From Porogramme epimiltina (Eukaryota; Basidiomycota; Agaricomycetes; Polyporales; Polyporaceae), in the NCBI GenBank assembly GCA_900155495.1, contig FTLJ01000331.1, positions 1 through 29,362 of the forward strand: a stretch of DNA of 29,362 nucleotides, given 5' to 3'. The notes below the pieces were generated by a model that saw nothing but the letters and a program-made list of their open reading frames with translations, had not been told where the DNA came from and made no database searches. Both the position numbers and the translations under genes were made by a program. Shown here piece after piece: positions 1 through 11,785 of the stretch (the stretch's first letter is position 1; each line of letters starts with the position of its first letter).

Positions 1-54
1 AACAATTAGAAACTGGGCGAAATGAGACGATAGACTGTGCGACGCGATCGAGCT

Positions 55-545
55 GAAAAGGAGGATAGAGGGATCGGGGACAGTGGGGCGGAAGGAGGGT
101 GCCAAGACGGCAGTGCGCTAGCGGTCGGAAGACTCGCACTGGCGTTGAGGCGACATCGACGAAAAGAACTAGAGTAGAAATATAGTAAACCAACGTATAT
201 TAGTGTAGACGAGACTGAGAACGAAAATGATACGTAGCGGAAAACGAGCGCGAGCGAGAGGCGGGAACGGGCGCGGACGACAGCGATCGCGCGTCGGGAT
301 TGGCGTTGTGATGAGGCGTCGCGCGGAGGCGGCCATCTCCATTTTGGGGGTCGTCGTATTTTGAGGGTGCGCGCGGCACCGCGCGCAGTGGAGAGTCGGT
401 CTTGGGCCGTTATAGACATGTTTCGGTACTATCCTTCCAATCGCATCAGTGCGCGCGTCAGATCTACGTGGAGCTTCGCTTGGGGGTCGATGTGTTGCGG
501 GGTCGGCGGTTACGCCATGCAACCGGGCACCATGCCTATCAGCGG
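55..545. repeat. Dispersed repeat, copy 1 (partner at 10455-10940)
   Basis: This stretch is homologous in direct orientation to about 10455-10940. Long matching blocks include the segments around GGCGTCGCGC, GAGAGTCGGTCTTGGGC and ATGTTTCGGTA or GTGTTTCGGTA. In the second copy the repeat abuts a Ded1-type fragment directly. Here the window begins just outside the repeat, so the Ded1 piece it would have abutted may lie to the left. Open frames on the minus strand look similar in both copies but carry no recognisable domain. I read it as non-coding flank that travelled with the Ded1-bearing duplications. Confidence 0.75.
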
Positions 546-659
546 GAATGAAGGGGCCGAGGGTATTTGTCGGGAATAAAGGTTCGGGAGGCCGGGAGCA
601 AGTTTGAGCGCGGTCGGGTCGATGTTTGGGTAACGGCTGGTTTAGTATGTAATGTATTT

Positions 660-1665
<1,006 letters not shown>

Positions 1666-1810
1666 ATCACCGTACAATGTCGGTGTGCCAGAGTGGGAGA
1701 AATGCTATTGTAGATGTTAGTGTAGGCTGAATAGGGATAGAGTTCTTGCAGAAAACAGAGGCGATCGGGAAACGGGAGTGAGTGTAGGGCACTTGTGTTC
1801 CGCCTGTCTG

Positions 1811-1907
1811 GAAGAGACATGCCGCCCGTCGGGAAGAGACATGCCGCCCGTCGGGAAGAGACATGCCGCCCGTCGGGAAGAGACGTGCGAAGAGACATGC
1901 CGCCCGT
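1811..1907. repeat. 22-bp minisatellite, array 1
   Basis: About four units of 22 bp. Each unit begins GCCGCCCGTCGGG and ends AAGAGACAT. A degenerate short unit (GTGCGAAGAGACAT) sits near the right end, just before the Ded1 stub. Because 22 is not a multiple of three, the three frames are read in turn, and the minus strand gives a 22-residue repeating peptide that is an artefact of the period. Confidence 0.9.
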
Positions 1908-2087
1908 CTGCATGTCGCGGGGAAAGGTTGCAGAAAACAGGGGCGTCTGGCGGGTGTGGAGTGGGAGAAATGCTATTGTAGATGTTAGTGTAGGCTGAAT
2001 AGGGATTGAGTTCTTGCGGAAAACAGAGGCGACTCAGGCGAGCGGGAAACGGGGGTGAGTGTAGGACACTTGTGTCCCGCCTGTCTG

Positions 2088-2160
2088 GAAGAGACATGCC
2101 GCCCGTCGGGAAGAGACATCATGCTGCCTGTCTGGAAGAGACGTGCGAAGAGAGCCCGTC
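2088..2160. repeat. 22-bp minisatellite, array 2 (short)
   Basis: Two to three units of the same 22-bp repeat as at 1811. One unit carries a 3-bp CAT duplication (AGACATCATGC), a variant also seen in the 6236 array. The common variant suggests that these two arrays share a more recent parent than either does with the 10088 array. Confidence 0.85.
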
Positions 2161-2423
<263 letters not shown>

Positions 2424-2465
2424 GAGTGGGAGAAATGCTATTGTAGATGTTAGTGTAGGCTGCAT

Positions 2466-3200
2466 GGGGGTGGGGTTCTTGCCAGGAACTCCATCCAGGG
2501 GGAGTCTTGTATTGCATATTATAGTGCTATAGTTTTGTTTACACTGTTTCCATACTTAGCGCACTGCAGTCCTCTATGACCGTGGTAGCACAATATAAAT
2601 ATATTCGGGTATAGTGATACATGGGCTGGTTACTACGCTTGTACTCATCCTCGGGGTCCTCCGCGCCGCGAAGCAGCACCCACCCCATCTCCTTCACCTC
2701 CCCTACCGCAGTGTCCCCCATGTCGACATTGCATGCCTGCGCGGCAACGAACTCAGTGCCGCACGCAAGATTGACCGTGCCCATCACCGTGAACACAGTC
2801 CCCGTGCGCATGCGCGGCCGCGAGCCGCATGTGTACGCAGAGCACGAGCCGTCCGACTCGCGCTCGTGCGAGCCGTTGTCGCCGCGCGCATACGGCGAGA
2901 GTGCCCGGCACGGCAGAGGTATTCGCGCGGCCTGACATGCGGAGAATCGTTGTGCCGTCGACGGTGCCGCCGTGGAGTGAGCTCTGGGGGATTCGTCGGG
3001 CGGCGGTAGAACTCGAGGCGGACGGCGATGGAGGTGCTCTCGGGGAAGGTTAAGGCGTAGGAGGCGGGAGCGAGGGAGGTGGAGGACGTGGACAAGGGTG
3101 TTGACGCAGGGGGCGAGAGGGAGCGGGAGGGGGCGAACATGTACTGGGAGGTTGCGAGAGGCGTGAGTCAAACTTGTTGGTCCTCGACTACGCCATAACG
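2466..3200 (-). other. Degraded coding-like stretch, unrecognised
   Basis: On the minus strand two frames give protein-like pieces: one containing SLAPASYALTFPESTSIAVR (about 3030-3140), and one containing TVFTVMGTVNLACGTEF and QACNVDMGDTAVGEVKEMG (about 2680-2800). No single frame joins them, and I see no clean intron signals that would. Composition is GC-rich with strong third-position bias, which also keeps the plus strand open. I do not recognise a family. It is probably a decayed host-gene fragment, like others in this window, but that is inference. Confidence 0.3.
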
Positions 3201-4242
3201 GGACGAGTACTGGAGCTCGGAAGCGGTGGGCGTGGGGGACTCGACGAATGTGCGAGAACGTGCCGCGCTGCTACTGTCCATGGAGCCGTCGCTGACGGAT
3301 GTTCCCGGATGGGGGACCTAGCTGCCATCGCGGGGCACGGTGTCGATGGAATACGAGGCGTAGGTGTCATATTGGTCCATCCGCCTGTGGGAGTCCATGG
3401 AGCGCGACTTTAAAGAAACGACACACGGAAGTTGAATAGACTCACTGTGATTAACGGGTTCTAGTCCTAGACGAGGAGCGAGAAAGGGCCCGGCGTGCCC
3501 GACAGCACCGTCGTGCTCCCTGCGGTCACCGTTGGCGCGACGGTAGACGAGGACGCGAGCGAGAGCGCGGTGCTCGCCAGCGTCGCGCTGCCCACGGTGG
3601 TGGCCGACCATTTGCCCGGCATGGGCGCGGGCGTAGCGTCAGGGTGCGCATGTCGTTTGTGCGGCGTCCAGTCGGCGACGGTCTGCCAGCTCGGGTTGCA
3701 GACGTTGAGGGCGGCGGGGTGATAAGGAAGTGGGTGGAGAGAGCGATGAGGACAGGGGAGAGGGGCGCAACACATGAGGGCGAACACTTACAGGGCGTGT
3801 CTGCCAGCTTAGGTCGCGGGCGGCGAAGACGTCGAGGGCGGCCGAGGACGACGGTCCAACGCGTGCAGCGCCCGATGCACTTCTTGAGCAGCTGCTGCTG
3901 GGCGAATGTATACGGATCCTCCTTTGAGGAGAGGGGAGCCTAGTCGTGTCTGGACGAAGGGGAGGGGGATCTGAAGCTGCTGGGGGAGGGGCTGAGGAAA
4001 GAATCATCGGGGACATGAGGCTCAAGGGACGTATCTGATGCAATCGTCGACGCCGAGGACAGTGTGCGGGTCGCGGTGGGTCGTCGGGGGTCCAAGGACG
4101 CTAGGGGCATAAACATAGTTAGTACTAGAGATAGAGAAGGGATATCGGGGGAGAAGGAGCGGGGCGTGGAAGGAATGACAGTGACGGGAGAAGAGAAAGC
4201 ATGGGCGAAAGGCAAGCCACGACGCCAAAGGGCAAGCGCCAA
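3200..4242 (-). pseudogene. Divergent minus-strand coding-like region, unrecognised
   Basis: The 5' part, read from about 4150 downward, encodes a Ser/Pro-rich stretch (MFMPLASLDPRRP, then SSASTIASDTSLEPHV). Its counterpart in the inverted copy is at 29215-29362. Further down come two exon-like segments that both contain a SWQT motif (near 3815 and 3690), a Ser/Thr/Ala-rich segment ending FSLLV with a stop near 3465, and then a piece containing MDQYDTYASYSIDTVPRDGS followed by a stop near 3316. GT donors such as the one after LSWQTRPV could allow splicing, but frames change repeatedly. It may be a secreted or membrane Ser/Thr-rich protein gene in decay. No family is recognised. Confidence 0.35.
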
Positions 4243-4275
4243 AAAAATTCGACGCCGGCGCTTGCGGACTTGGCG
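4223..4275. repeat. 53-bp palindrome in the divergent promoter, copy 1
   Basis: Arms CGCCAAAGGGCAAGCGCC (4223-4240) and its near inverse (4257-4275) flank an A-rich loop. The inverted partner region lacks this palindrome and has the MITE-like insertion 28743-28986 at the corresponding place. It could be a tiny foldback element, the footprint of an excised element, or an ancestral hairpin lost from copy 2. Confidence 0.65.
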
Positions 4276-4473
4276 TTCTTCGCGTGCTCTCTCTCCACTC
4301 TTCGTCCTCGTCCTCGTCGTCTTCCCTCTTTCTGCACACTTCTAGCACTGTTCTCGCGAGACCGCCGCCCTTCCACAGCTAGCACCGCGAGAGCTGCGCT
4401 GACTCTAGTGTCGGCCCACATCATGATCGCCTGCGTACCCCCTCCGCCGCTCCTTCCGTTAAAGCACTCGGTC

Positions 4474-5110
4474 ATGGACACCTCCCCGCCTCCCGCGGTC
4501 CATGTAGACCAGCAAGACTTTGGCATCGGCCCGTCTCCCCACCCAAACGTCATTTCGACCTCTCCCCCAACCACTCCTCATATGACTTCGACGCCTTCCC
4601 GGACTCCTCTTCCCACTTCCCCCACACTCCGTCCTACAACAGCTCCTATCAGAACTCCCCCTACTCCAGCTACTCTGATCACCCACCAACAGACAGCGCG
4701 GACGGTGATCTTGGCCCTTTCAACGGCGACAACCCCTCGGGTATTTCCACCACCGCGGAGTACGACCCTTCGGAATACGACGTCCCCTCTTCCGGCGGCC
4801 CCTTGATCCTTGACGAATATACATGAATGGTGCGAGTGCCCACGTCTCCGTGTCCGTTACGCCTCCGCTCAACGATTACTCGTCCCCCAACGCCTTCGAT
4901 CACGCGTCCGCCGCCTCTAGCAATGGTCTTGAAGACGACATCCACAGTCACGCCTCGTCCGGTTCCTCCTACATGCACCCTCCTTCGCCCCGCTCCGACA
5001 TCTCCCAGACCTTCCGGGAGAGGTTATCTTTCCACTCACCTACGTGGGTAACAGGGGCCCTCCCCGATGAGCACTACCCACACCGCCGCCGCGGCACTCA
5101 CATAAGGTGT
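4474..5110 (+). pseudogene. 5' part of a low-complexity, regulator-like gene, copy 1 (truncated)
   Basis: Translation starts at MDTSPPPAVHVDQQDFGIG, as in copy 2. A 2-nt difference near 4548 shifts the frame compared with copy 2, which continues FDLSPNHSSYDFDAFPD. After a second frame change near 4825 the reading resumes at MNGASAHVSVSVTPPLNDY and runs on through FDHASAASSNGLEDD and TFRERLSFHSP. The GT donor at about 5106 is kept, but the acceptor and all downstream exons are missing, because homology breaks inside the intron. The Ser/Pro/Asp-rich, intrinsically disordered composition is typical of basidiomycete transcription-factor N-termini, but no DNA-binding domain is visible, so that role is inferred weakly. 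Confidence 0.6.
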
Positions 5111-5185
5111 GTCCTTGCCCTATCTCAATCCCCAGCGTCCTAGCTAACCACCACCGGGCCCCGCGCCCCCGTATTTCTCGCTCCT

Positions 5186-5306
5186 CCGGCCACGGTAGGC
5201 GCGAAAGCGCTTGCCTTTGTCACCGAGGCATACAACGTCCGCGCGGGCGACACCGTGCTTGTGCACACCGTTGCGGGCGGGCTCGGGCTGCTATTTCGGA
5301 CGCGCG
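5186..5306 (+). pseudogene. Quinone oxidoreductase (zeta-crystallin-type MDR) fragment
   Basis: One open stretch reads AKALAFVTEAYNVRAGDTVL, then VHTVAGGLGLLF. This is the segment of NADPH:quinone reductases in the medium-chain dehydrogenase/reductase superfamily that leads into the Rossmann fold. The AGGLG motif is the family's nucleotide-binding glycine loop (usually A-G-G-V-G or A-G-G-L-G). Only about 38 residues remain. The N-terminal catalytic domain and the rest of the Rossmann fold are absent, and unrelated sequence follows directly. It lies between the truncated regulator-like gene and a second host-gene scrap, so it is one link in a chain of gene pieces. Confidence 0.8.
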
Positions 5307-5388
5307 GTGCTGACCGAGGGCCGGTGGATCTTAGCGCGCTAACCCTATCGGCGGTCTTTTGTACTCAACTATGTTCTCTCAGGATGGT

Positions 5389-5816
5389 GGACTGTTCCAA
5401 GGCCGCTAACGGACAGAGTGAGTCCCCTCCCAGACACCTAGAGACACCTAGAGACACCTACGCTCACACCCGTCCCTCCAGGTTCGTCAGCGACAATGGC
5501 TTCTGCTTCAAGCGGTACAAGGACGACAGCTCGAACTCGGTGGGCAAGTGCCAGCACACGCTCGACCGGATCGGGACGACTGCCCGTCCAAGTACACGCT
5601 GGGGGGCGAGATGCAGCCGGGCGAGTTCGCTGAGGTGTGCGACCCGACTCGTTCCTGGTGCCCGGGGTGTACACCGATTTCGCGGGTGCGATCACGACGG
5701 TGCCGTACGTCCCCGCCGCGGCCGCGACTCGCGACTGGAAGACGCTTGCGAGCATGGACGTGTTCGCCAAGACGCTCGCGCCGTCGTCGTTCGGCACGCG
5801 CACGACGAGCTCGTAC
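5389..5816 (+). pseudogene. Macrofage-activating-glycoprotein-like (MAG) secreted protein fragment
   Basis: A possible intron (5418-5481, GTGAGT donor, CTCCAG acceptor, containing three AGACACCTAG repeats) precedes an exon reading SDNGFCFKRYKDDSSNSVGK then CQHTLDRIG. The frame then slips. CPSKYTLGGEMQPGEFAEVCD follows in a second frame, and VPGVYTDFAGAITTVPYVP, then WKTLASMDVFAKTLAPSSFG in a third. FCFKRYKDDSSNS, the paired cysteines, PGVYT and the Ala/Ser-rich end with PSSFGTRTTSS are features I associate with the secreted MAG-like family of wood-decay Agaricomycetes. At least two frameshifts and no 5' end make it a pseudogene fragment. The family name rests on recall of the motif pattern only. 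Confidence 0.65.
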
Positions 5817-6165
5817 AGTACTAGTAGACAGTTTGAATGAAAATTGTGTTCCGAGCCGTTTGGATTGCGTGCCCAACGATACTCCCAGGTAGCACAAGCG
5901 TCGTCAACTAAGTACTATAATACTTTGCCTTCCGCAGTCCAGTACAATAAAGTTACGAGTGGAATCAATAAAGTGCTACGTAACGTTGCACGCTGCTATC
6001 TGGTGCAATGAAATGCTATAGACCCTCTTGCTGTGCTATAGAATGCTATAGAACCTTGTGCCATGCTATAGAGTGCTATAGCGGCTACAGCGCGCAATGA
6101 GGCGTGTGCTGGCGCTATGGAGTGCGATACACCCGCCCCTGTGGCGCAACGGGCCAGCGGCTTTT
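5817..6165. other. Gene-free stretch with TGCTATAG direct repeats
   Basis: TGCTATAG occurs five times, at 6014, 6033, 6043, 6064 and 6074, in an AT-richer setting, followed by GGCGCTATGGAGTGC near 6112. Short motif clusters of this sort are typical of subterminal regions of DNA transposons. I see no gene. Confidence 0.6.
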
Positions 6166-6660
6166 TTCTGACGCGCAGAAAGCAGAGGCGAGCGGGAAAC
6201 GGGAGTGAGTGTAGGACACTTGTGTCCCGCCTGTCTGGAAGAGACATGCCGCCCGTCCGGAAGAGACATGCCGCCCGTCTGGAAGAGACATGCCGCCCGT
6301 CGGGAAGAGACATGCCGCCCGTCGGGAAGAGACATCATGCCGCCTGTCTGGAAGAGACGTGCGAAGAGACATGCCGCCCGTCTGAATGTCGCGGGGAAAG
6401 GTTGCAGAAAACAGGGGCGTCTGGCGATCGCCCCGCAAGATTCAGCAGATCTGAGGCTCGAGACCCATGTCGAGCATCTGATCGGCCTCATCAAGGACAA
6501 GGTAGCGAACGTTCGAAAGCCTGAGGCTGATGTGCCCACGGTCGATCTGGCCAAGCAGGCCCTTATGCAGGTTCTGATGACAGCAGAACAGAACTTCATA
6601 GTACAACGAAGCGGTGCACGTGCCATCGAGCCCCGACATCTGCAGTGGTAGCCTGAGTAG
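6165..6660 (-). pseudogene. Ded1-type helicase fragment, copy C, with leader and minisatellite
   Basis: On the minus strand the segment reads [20 protein letters not shown], the DEAD box as [17 protein letters not shown], then the stub [15 protein letters not shown], where the minisatellite takes over. Compared with copies A and B the piece [10 protein letters not shown] is deleted at about 6426, and the leader at 6165-6235 is truncated. The minus-strand sequence upstream of the helicase motif ([20 protein letters not shown]) is unlike that in A and B, so copy C was inserted or rearranged independently. Confidence 0.8.
6236..6385. repeat. 22-bp minisatellite, array 3
   Basis: This is the longest array, about six units of the 22-bp repeat. 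Unit variants end CCGG, CTGG or CGGG, and one has the CAT insertion also seen at 2120. It ends with the degenerate GTGCGAAGAGACAT unit shared by all four arrays, so the array was copied as a block and its copy number changed afterwards. Confidence 0.9.
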
Positions 6661-6993
6661 CAATACGTATGCTTGGAGCGATCGGTTTCTTGCTCACACA
6701 ACTATTTACGAATCCCTGCGTGTATATTGGGGCTGGCGTGAACGGAGTCCTGCACTCCGGGTATGTACAATAGAGGCGGAGGAGAGCAAGCGAACATGAA
6801 TGTAAGTAGAACGTAAAACACCGTGTTCGTGTAGAATGCTCCCCTTTTCCGGGGCGATTTGAAAAGTATGCATTGACGTTCTCGAGCGGGCGTGAATACC
6901 ATCGTGAAGTGCAAACGGGCAGCGGATCATGCAGAGGAAACTTGGTATACTACATACTCAACCATTTTACAAAACCCAAGTCATGGCATTTCA
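6661..6993. other. Intergenic stretch, nothing recognised
   Basis: No frame on either strand looks coding, and I see no inverted repeat. It is the 3' flank of the minus-strand gene whose stop codon is at 6994-6996. A poly(A) signal would lie here. Confidence 0.4.
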
Positions 6994-8993
6994 TCAAGCT
7001 TGACAGTCGGCGTCCATTGCATTGACGAGGTCGACGGCGACCGCATGCGTGATCGAGGGGATGAGTGTTTCAACAGCCGTCACCCACTCGAGCATGTCAT
7101 ACTCCTCCTCAATCTGGCCGAGGATGCGGTGTGTGGTGAGAGGCATATTGAGCGCCACTATGAATGCGTGCGTAGCGTCGCCGTACCGAGACCATGGCCG
7201 GCGACGGGGAGTGGATGCGGGTGCCGATGTATGTACTGGCCTAGTACTAGATGTGGGTGTCGACGTTCGCATGCTCGCGACCGTCGGGGGAGGTGCGGTG
7301 GGCGGCGAACCCCCGCTATTGCTCGAGCGTGGTGCTGGAGAGAAAACCGGGGGTCTCCCTTGGAAGGGATCGTTATCATCGGAACGTCGTGGGGTAGGAA
7401 CCTGCATGAATTCAAAAGCAGAGTCGGGGATGGAGGGCGGAGGCGAAGTCGAGACGGAGGAGACGTCAGTCATGGACCCCATGGTGGGCGACGTCGACGG
7501 GGTTTGAACTGGCGTAAATTCGTCGAGTCCAGCTGTGGATGCGGATGAGCGAGGAGTGACAGGACGCGACCTTGTTGGAGTCGTGGGTGACCCCGCATCC
7601 GGATCTAGGATGGCACGCCGCAGTACGTTCTTGCCTTTGTCCCAACCGAACGTAGCAGAACTAGCGGACGGTGGGCGTTCAATCTCGTCGTCAAGACTGA
7701 GCCTCGCCGCACGTCTCTTGATCTCGTCGATCGCGGCATCACGCTCTGGTGGCCAAGATTGTCAGAGACGAATAAAATTGAAAAAATTACAACTCACCGG
7801 CTGTGACCGCCTCTAGCCGCGCCATCAGCGCCCCAATCTCCGACTCCTGCCCGAGAACGAGAGCCTCCAACTCGTCGATGTTCCTAGTCACAGCAGGCAT
7901 GCGCTCCTCGAGCTCGGAGATCTTGTACCGAAGCTGGGTGGTCGTCGGATCTTCAGCGGGCACCTCCGGTTGCTCCTGGAGGAGCGTCTCGCCCCACGCC
8001 TCAAGGTCTTGCGGAGTCCATTCGTCCCCCTCGACGTACTGAAGCTTGATGCGTGAAGGGGTGATATACGACACGGCACCGGCAGGCGCAGGAGTCGTCG
8101 AAGTCGATGTGTGCGGAGAAGGGGAGTTGGGAGTGGGTAAATGCCGAGGGACTTGGGAAAATGTCGACGAAACGGGGGGCGGAGCCTGCCTTGCAGCGGC
8201 AAGAACAGGGGCGGGGAGTGGAGTGGGTGTGGTCGGGAAGATTCCAGTCGCTGCAGGGATAGGGGCGGGTCCCCCAAGCCCCATATCCCGGATGAGATTG
8301 TTGAGCTGACCGGGAGCACGGCCGTGCATGACGAAGAAGGGGGTAGTAAGGATGGGAAGGAGGGGCTGCCCGCGCCGGTCAGTGAGGTCGCCCGATGGCA
8401 CTTGCTGCGGAAGACCCTTCGCCTTGCCCCAGCGCGTCATCGCAGGGACGGCCACATGTTCGGCGAAGTATTGAATGATGCGCGCGATGGCGACTCTGAC
8501 CTCCTGTGATTCGCTAGCAAGGGCGAAGGGGACGAAAACATGTATTTTGGCTTCAGTAGGGACGGCGGCGGCGCCGGGGATGAGGGTGCCAGTGTTGTGC
8601 AACATGAGGGTTGCACCGCCGGACACTCGGTCCATGACGGTGAGCTGATTATAAGTAAGTGATAGGAGTTATAGGGATGTAATAGTTACTTACCATGTCG
8701 TTCGCAATATTGAGGAATGAAGCCCGCAAGTGGCTACGCCAGTTCCCGTTCCCCCCCCCTACGTGGGCAGCATTATGAGCTGCATGAAGGCGGCCGGGGG
8801 CAACGGTGTGTTGATTATCCGTCGAAGCACCTGCACAGATGAAAGCGAGTGCCATGGCGGTCAGTCGATACTCCGACATCGACATAAACGTCGGGTGCTG
8901 GCGGAGATGCCACACGACCGACCGCATCCCATCCGGGGTCATCGTGCAGTCGTTGATAGCTACTACGTTGCTGCGGTTTGATTGGGATGCCAT
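6994..8993 (-). CDS. Uncharacterised 632-aa protein, three exons, central coiled coil
   Basis: Exons 8993-8694, 8644-7798 and 7745-6994 join in frame (300, 847 and 752 nt) with donors GTAAGT and GTGAGT and AG acceptors. The introns are 49 and 52 nt. The start at 8993 (MASQSNRSNVV) has a good context (AAAATGG); an upstream in-frame ATG at 9095 is less likely. Exon 1 (100 aa) is compact and probably folded (MRSVVWHLRQHPTFMSMSEY). Exon 2 continues with FVPFALASESQEVRVAIARI, then a Pro/Ala-rich linker, then a predicted coiled coil (about residues 335-398, KISELEERM and IDELEALVLGQESEIGALM) that spans the exon 2/3 junction. Exon 3 is Ser/Thr/Pro-rich and ends with a conserved-looking tail (HAFIVALNMPLTTHRILGQI and VDLVNAMDADCQA). 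No catalytic motif is visible. I do not recognise the family. The clean splicing argues for a real, intact gene. Confidence 0.75.
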
Positions 8994-9960
8994 TTTGAGG
9001 TGAGCGTGAGCAGCGAGGGCAAGGGCGAGTTGAGATGAGGGGAAGCGACTTGAACGTGGCGGGAGCAGGGAGTGGGAGAAAGGCAGACGTGTCACTGCTG
9101 GGGCGGGAGTCGCTGATGGGGAGCGGGATCAGGGCCAAGATTTGGAGAAGGGGCGCGTGGGGAGCGGCATCAGTAATAGACCTGACATCGCGAGTACACG
9201 ATGCCGTACAATTCAATAAGCGGAACAACTGCGAGCCCCGACCACTGCGAATACGAGTGACATGTCAGAGGCCATTCTCCGGATGGACTCTAACTTCTGT
9301 AGACACCATAGAGTAGCGACATTGTTAAAAGTTGATGGGAATGTGCTCACCGAAGAGCGTTCAGGGTGCAAGCCTCTAGTTGAGAACCTGACAACACGCG
9401 TGAAGGAAGTCGTTGCTTCTCAATAATAAAGTGATGGCTCACAAAGGTGTCTGTGAATTCTGATAAGAACTCGGCTGAATTGTGATGACAACTAACGATC
9501 TACATCGAGGCGTCCTTACAAGGAACAAGGTTTGTGCATTGACTCCGAGCATGAGGTTTCGCGCACGGCGACCGTACATCAGTATTCGTATGGCATGCTT
9601 GCGTGCCCGCATCGCCCTATATACTGTGAGCATCTGCTGGGAGCTGTGCGTCCACTGGCAATTCAAAGAAGTTAGCCTTTACCATACAGACGTCCAAGCG
9701 ACTCACTCGAATCGAGCCATCCCGGACATCTGTAGATGGATCTACATGGCGGCTTAGGCTTTTTCTTGAAATCCTGTCGTGGCTAGATAAAGATGGTCAT
9801 GACACAGTCCTCAGTCATATAGATGAGCTGCGAGAGGTCCGACTGCAGGAATATGCGGGTGGCATCGTATCGAGGATGCGTTTGCATCATAGTCAGCGAG
9901 GCGGAAGCATAGACTGCCCGGGCGGATGGAACAAGCGCCAGATGCCCACCACCGCACAAT
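8994..9960. other. Intergenic stretch upstream of the 632-aa gene
   Basis: The 5' flank of the minus-strand gene occupies the left part. Further right, the minus strand carries a short protein-like piece near 9440-9666 (VYRAMRARKHAIRILMYGRR), without supporting context. Shared short words with the region upstream of copy C (around GACATCTG near 9725 and 6640) suggest old repeat sequence. No gene is supported. Confidence 0.35.
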
Positions 9961-10940
<980 letters not shown>

Positions 10941-11785
10941 GCGCTGAGAATCGAGATCTGGACCAGTAACGGTCCCGGGCCTAAGAAGTAGTATGGTGAC
11001 GAGGTTGACGCGGATGTGGAAAAGGGAGGTTGACCGACGGAAGACTATGAAAGCGGTAGAGGGTGCGGTGACATGATGTTGAGGCTAGGAGCTCGCCGGG
11101 TGCTGGGAGGGGAATGGAGAACTCGAAAGGGTCGTATAGGCTGAGGTGAAGGGGTCTCCAGGGATGTCGTCGTCGGGAAGTAAATGTGTCAAGCAGAGCC
11201 TTCTGATAACTTGGTCAGTGGGAACTCGATGCGGCGTAGAATATAGCATCGGGCTCGGTAGTAATGATTGTACAGGGGTAAACTTTGGGCATGCAGAGCT
11301 CACTCAGCCTCACTGAGACTGCTATTCACAGCAGGCCGAGCCACCTGCGCAGCGCGGGGTGAGCTAGGCGAAATCTTGAGGCTGCGCGAAAGTCTGTTGA
11401 TGGGGGGTTGGGCAGTTGAAGCGGGAATTTGGATAGGCTCCGGAAGGGGCCGGAACGGCTGACGTCGAAAGGGAAGGTCGTGGTGGTGCATGGACTGATC
11501 GTAGAGTTGGAGGGTGGGCGGTGGAAGCCTAATGTGGGAGAATGTCCCAGAGGTTCATGAGCAAGGCGGAGGGAGAATCTGGGAACAGCCTTTAGAAGGC
11601 ATCAAAGGAACTTGCCTTCAATCGTCTTCATTGGTCCGGGCACGCAGCGCATGCCGATGGGCGCCTAGTTTCGGGAAGTGCCTTCTCCACTACAGGCACT
11701 AAGGTCGCCTTGCGGCCGCCTAACGCCCTCATCACCGATATCACCGGCACCATCGCCCCTCCTACTTTCATCACCCATCGACACC
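10941..11785. other. Intergenic stretch with weak minus-strand frames
   Basis: Two short minus-strand frames (11491-11300, starting MHHHDLPFRRQPFRPLPEP, and 11303-11085) are Pro/Ser-rich and could be parts of a decayed or low-complexity gene, but no intron joins them convincingly and no domain is seen. The right end is the promoter of the plus-strand gene at 11786. Confidence 0.3.

Larger units (their letters stand above)
4017..5146 (+). repeat. Inverted segmental duplication, copy 1
   Basis: About 1.1 kb here matches 27867-29362 in inverted orientation, with one insertion in the partner. It covers the start of a divergent minus-strand frame, the intergenic promoter region, and the 5' coding part of the plus-strand regulator-like gene. 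Homology ends at TAGCTA (5141-5146), inside what is the first intron in copy 2. Sequence beyond that point is unrelated: a quinone-oxidoreductase-like scrap here, and the rest of the gene in copy 2. Copy 2 reaches the end of the window, so the full length is unknown. Confidence 0.9.

Noticed and set aside
2614..3413. Plus-strand open frames in the 2.6-3.4 kb stretch
   Set aside because: GC-rich third positions keep both strands open. The protein-like pieces are on the minus strand, and no plus-strand frame has a recognisable motif or splice sites.
11085..11491. Two minus-strand frames as a spliced gene
   Set aside because: No GT-AG pair joins them in phase, and no motif is recognisable.
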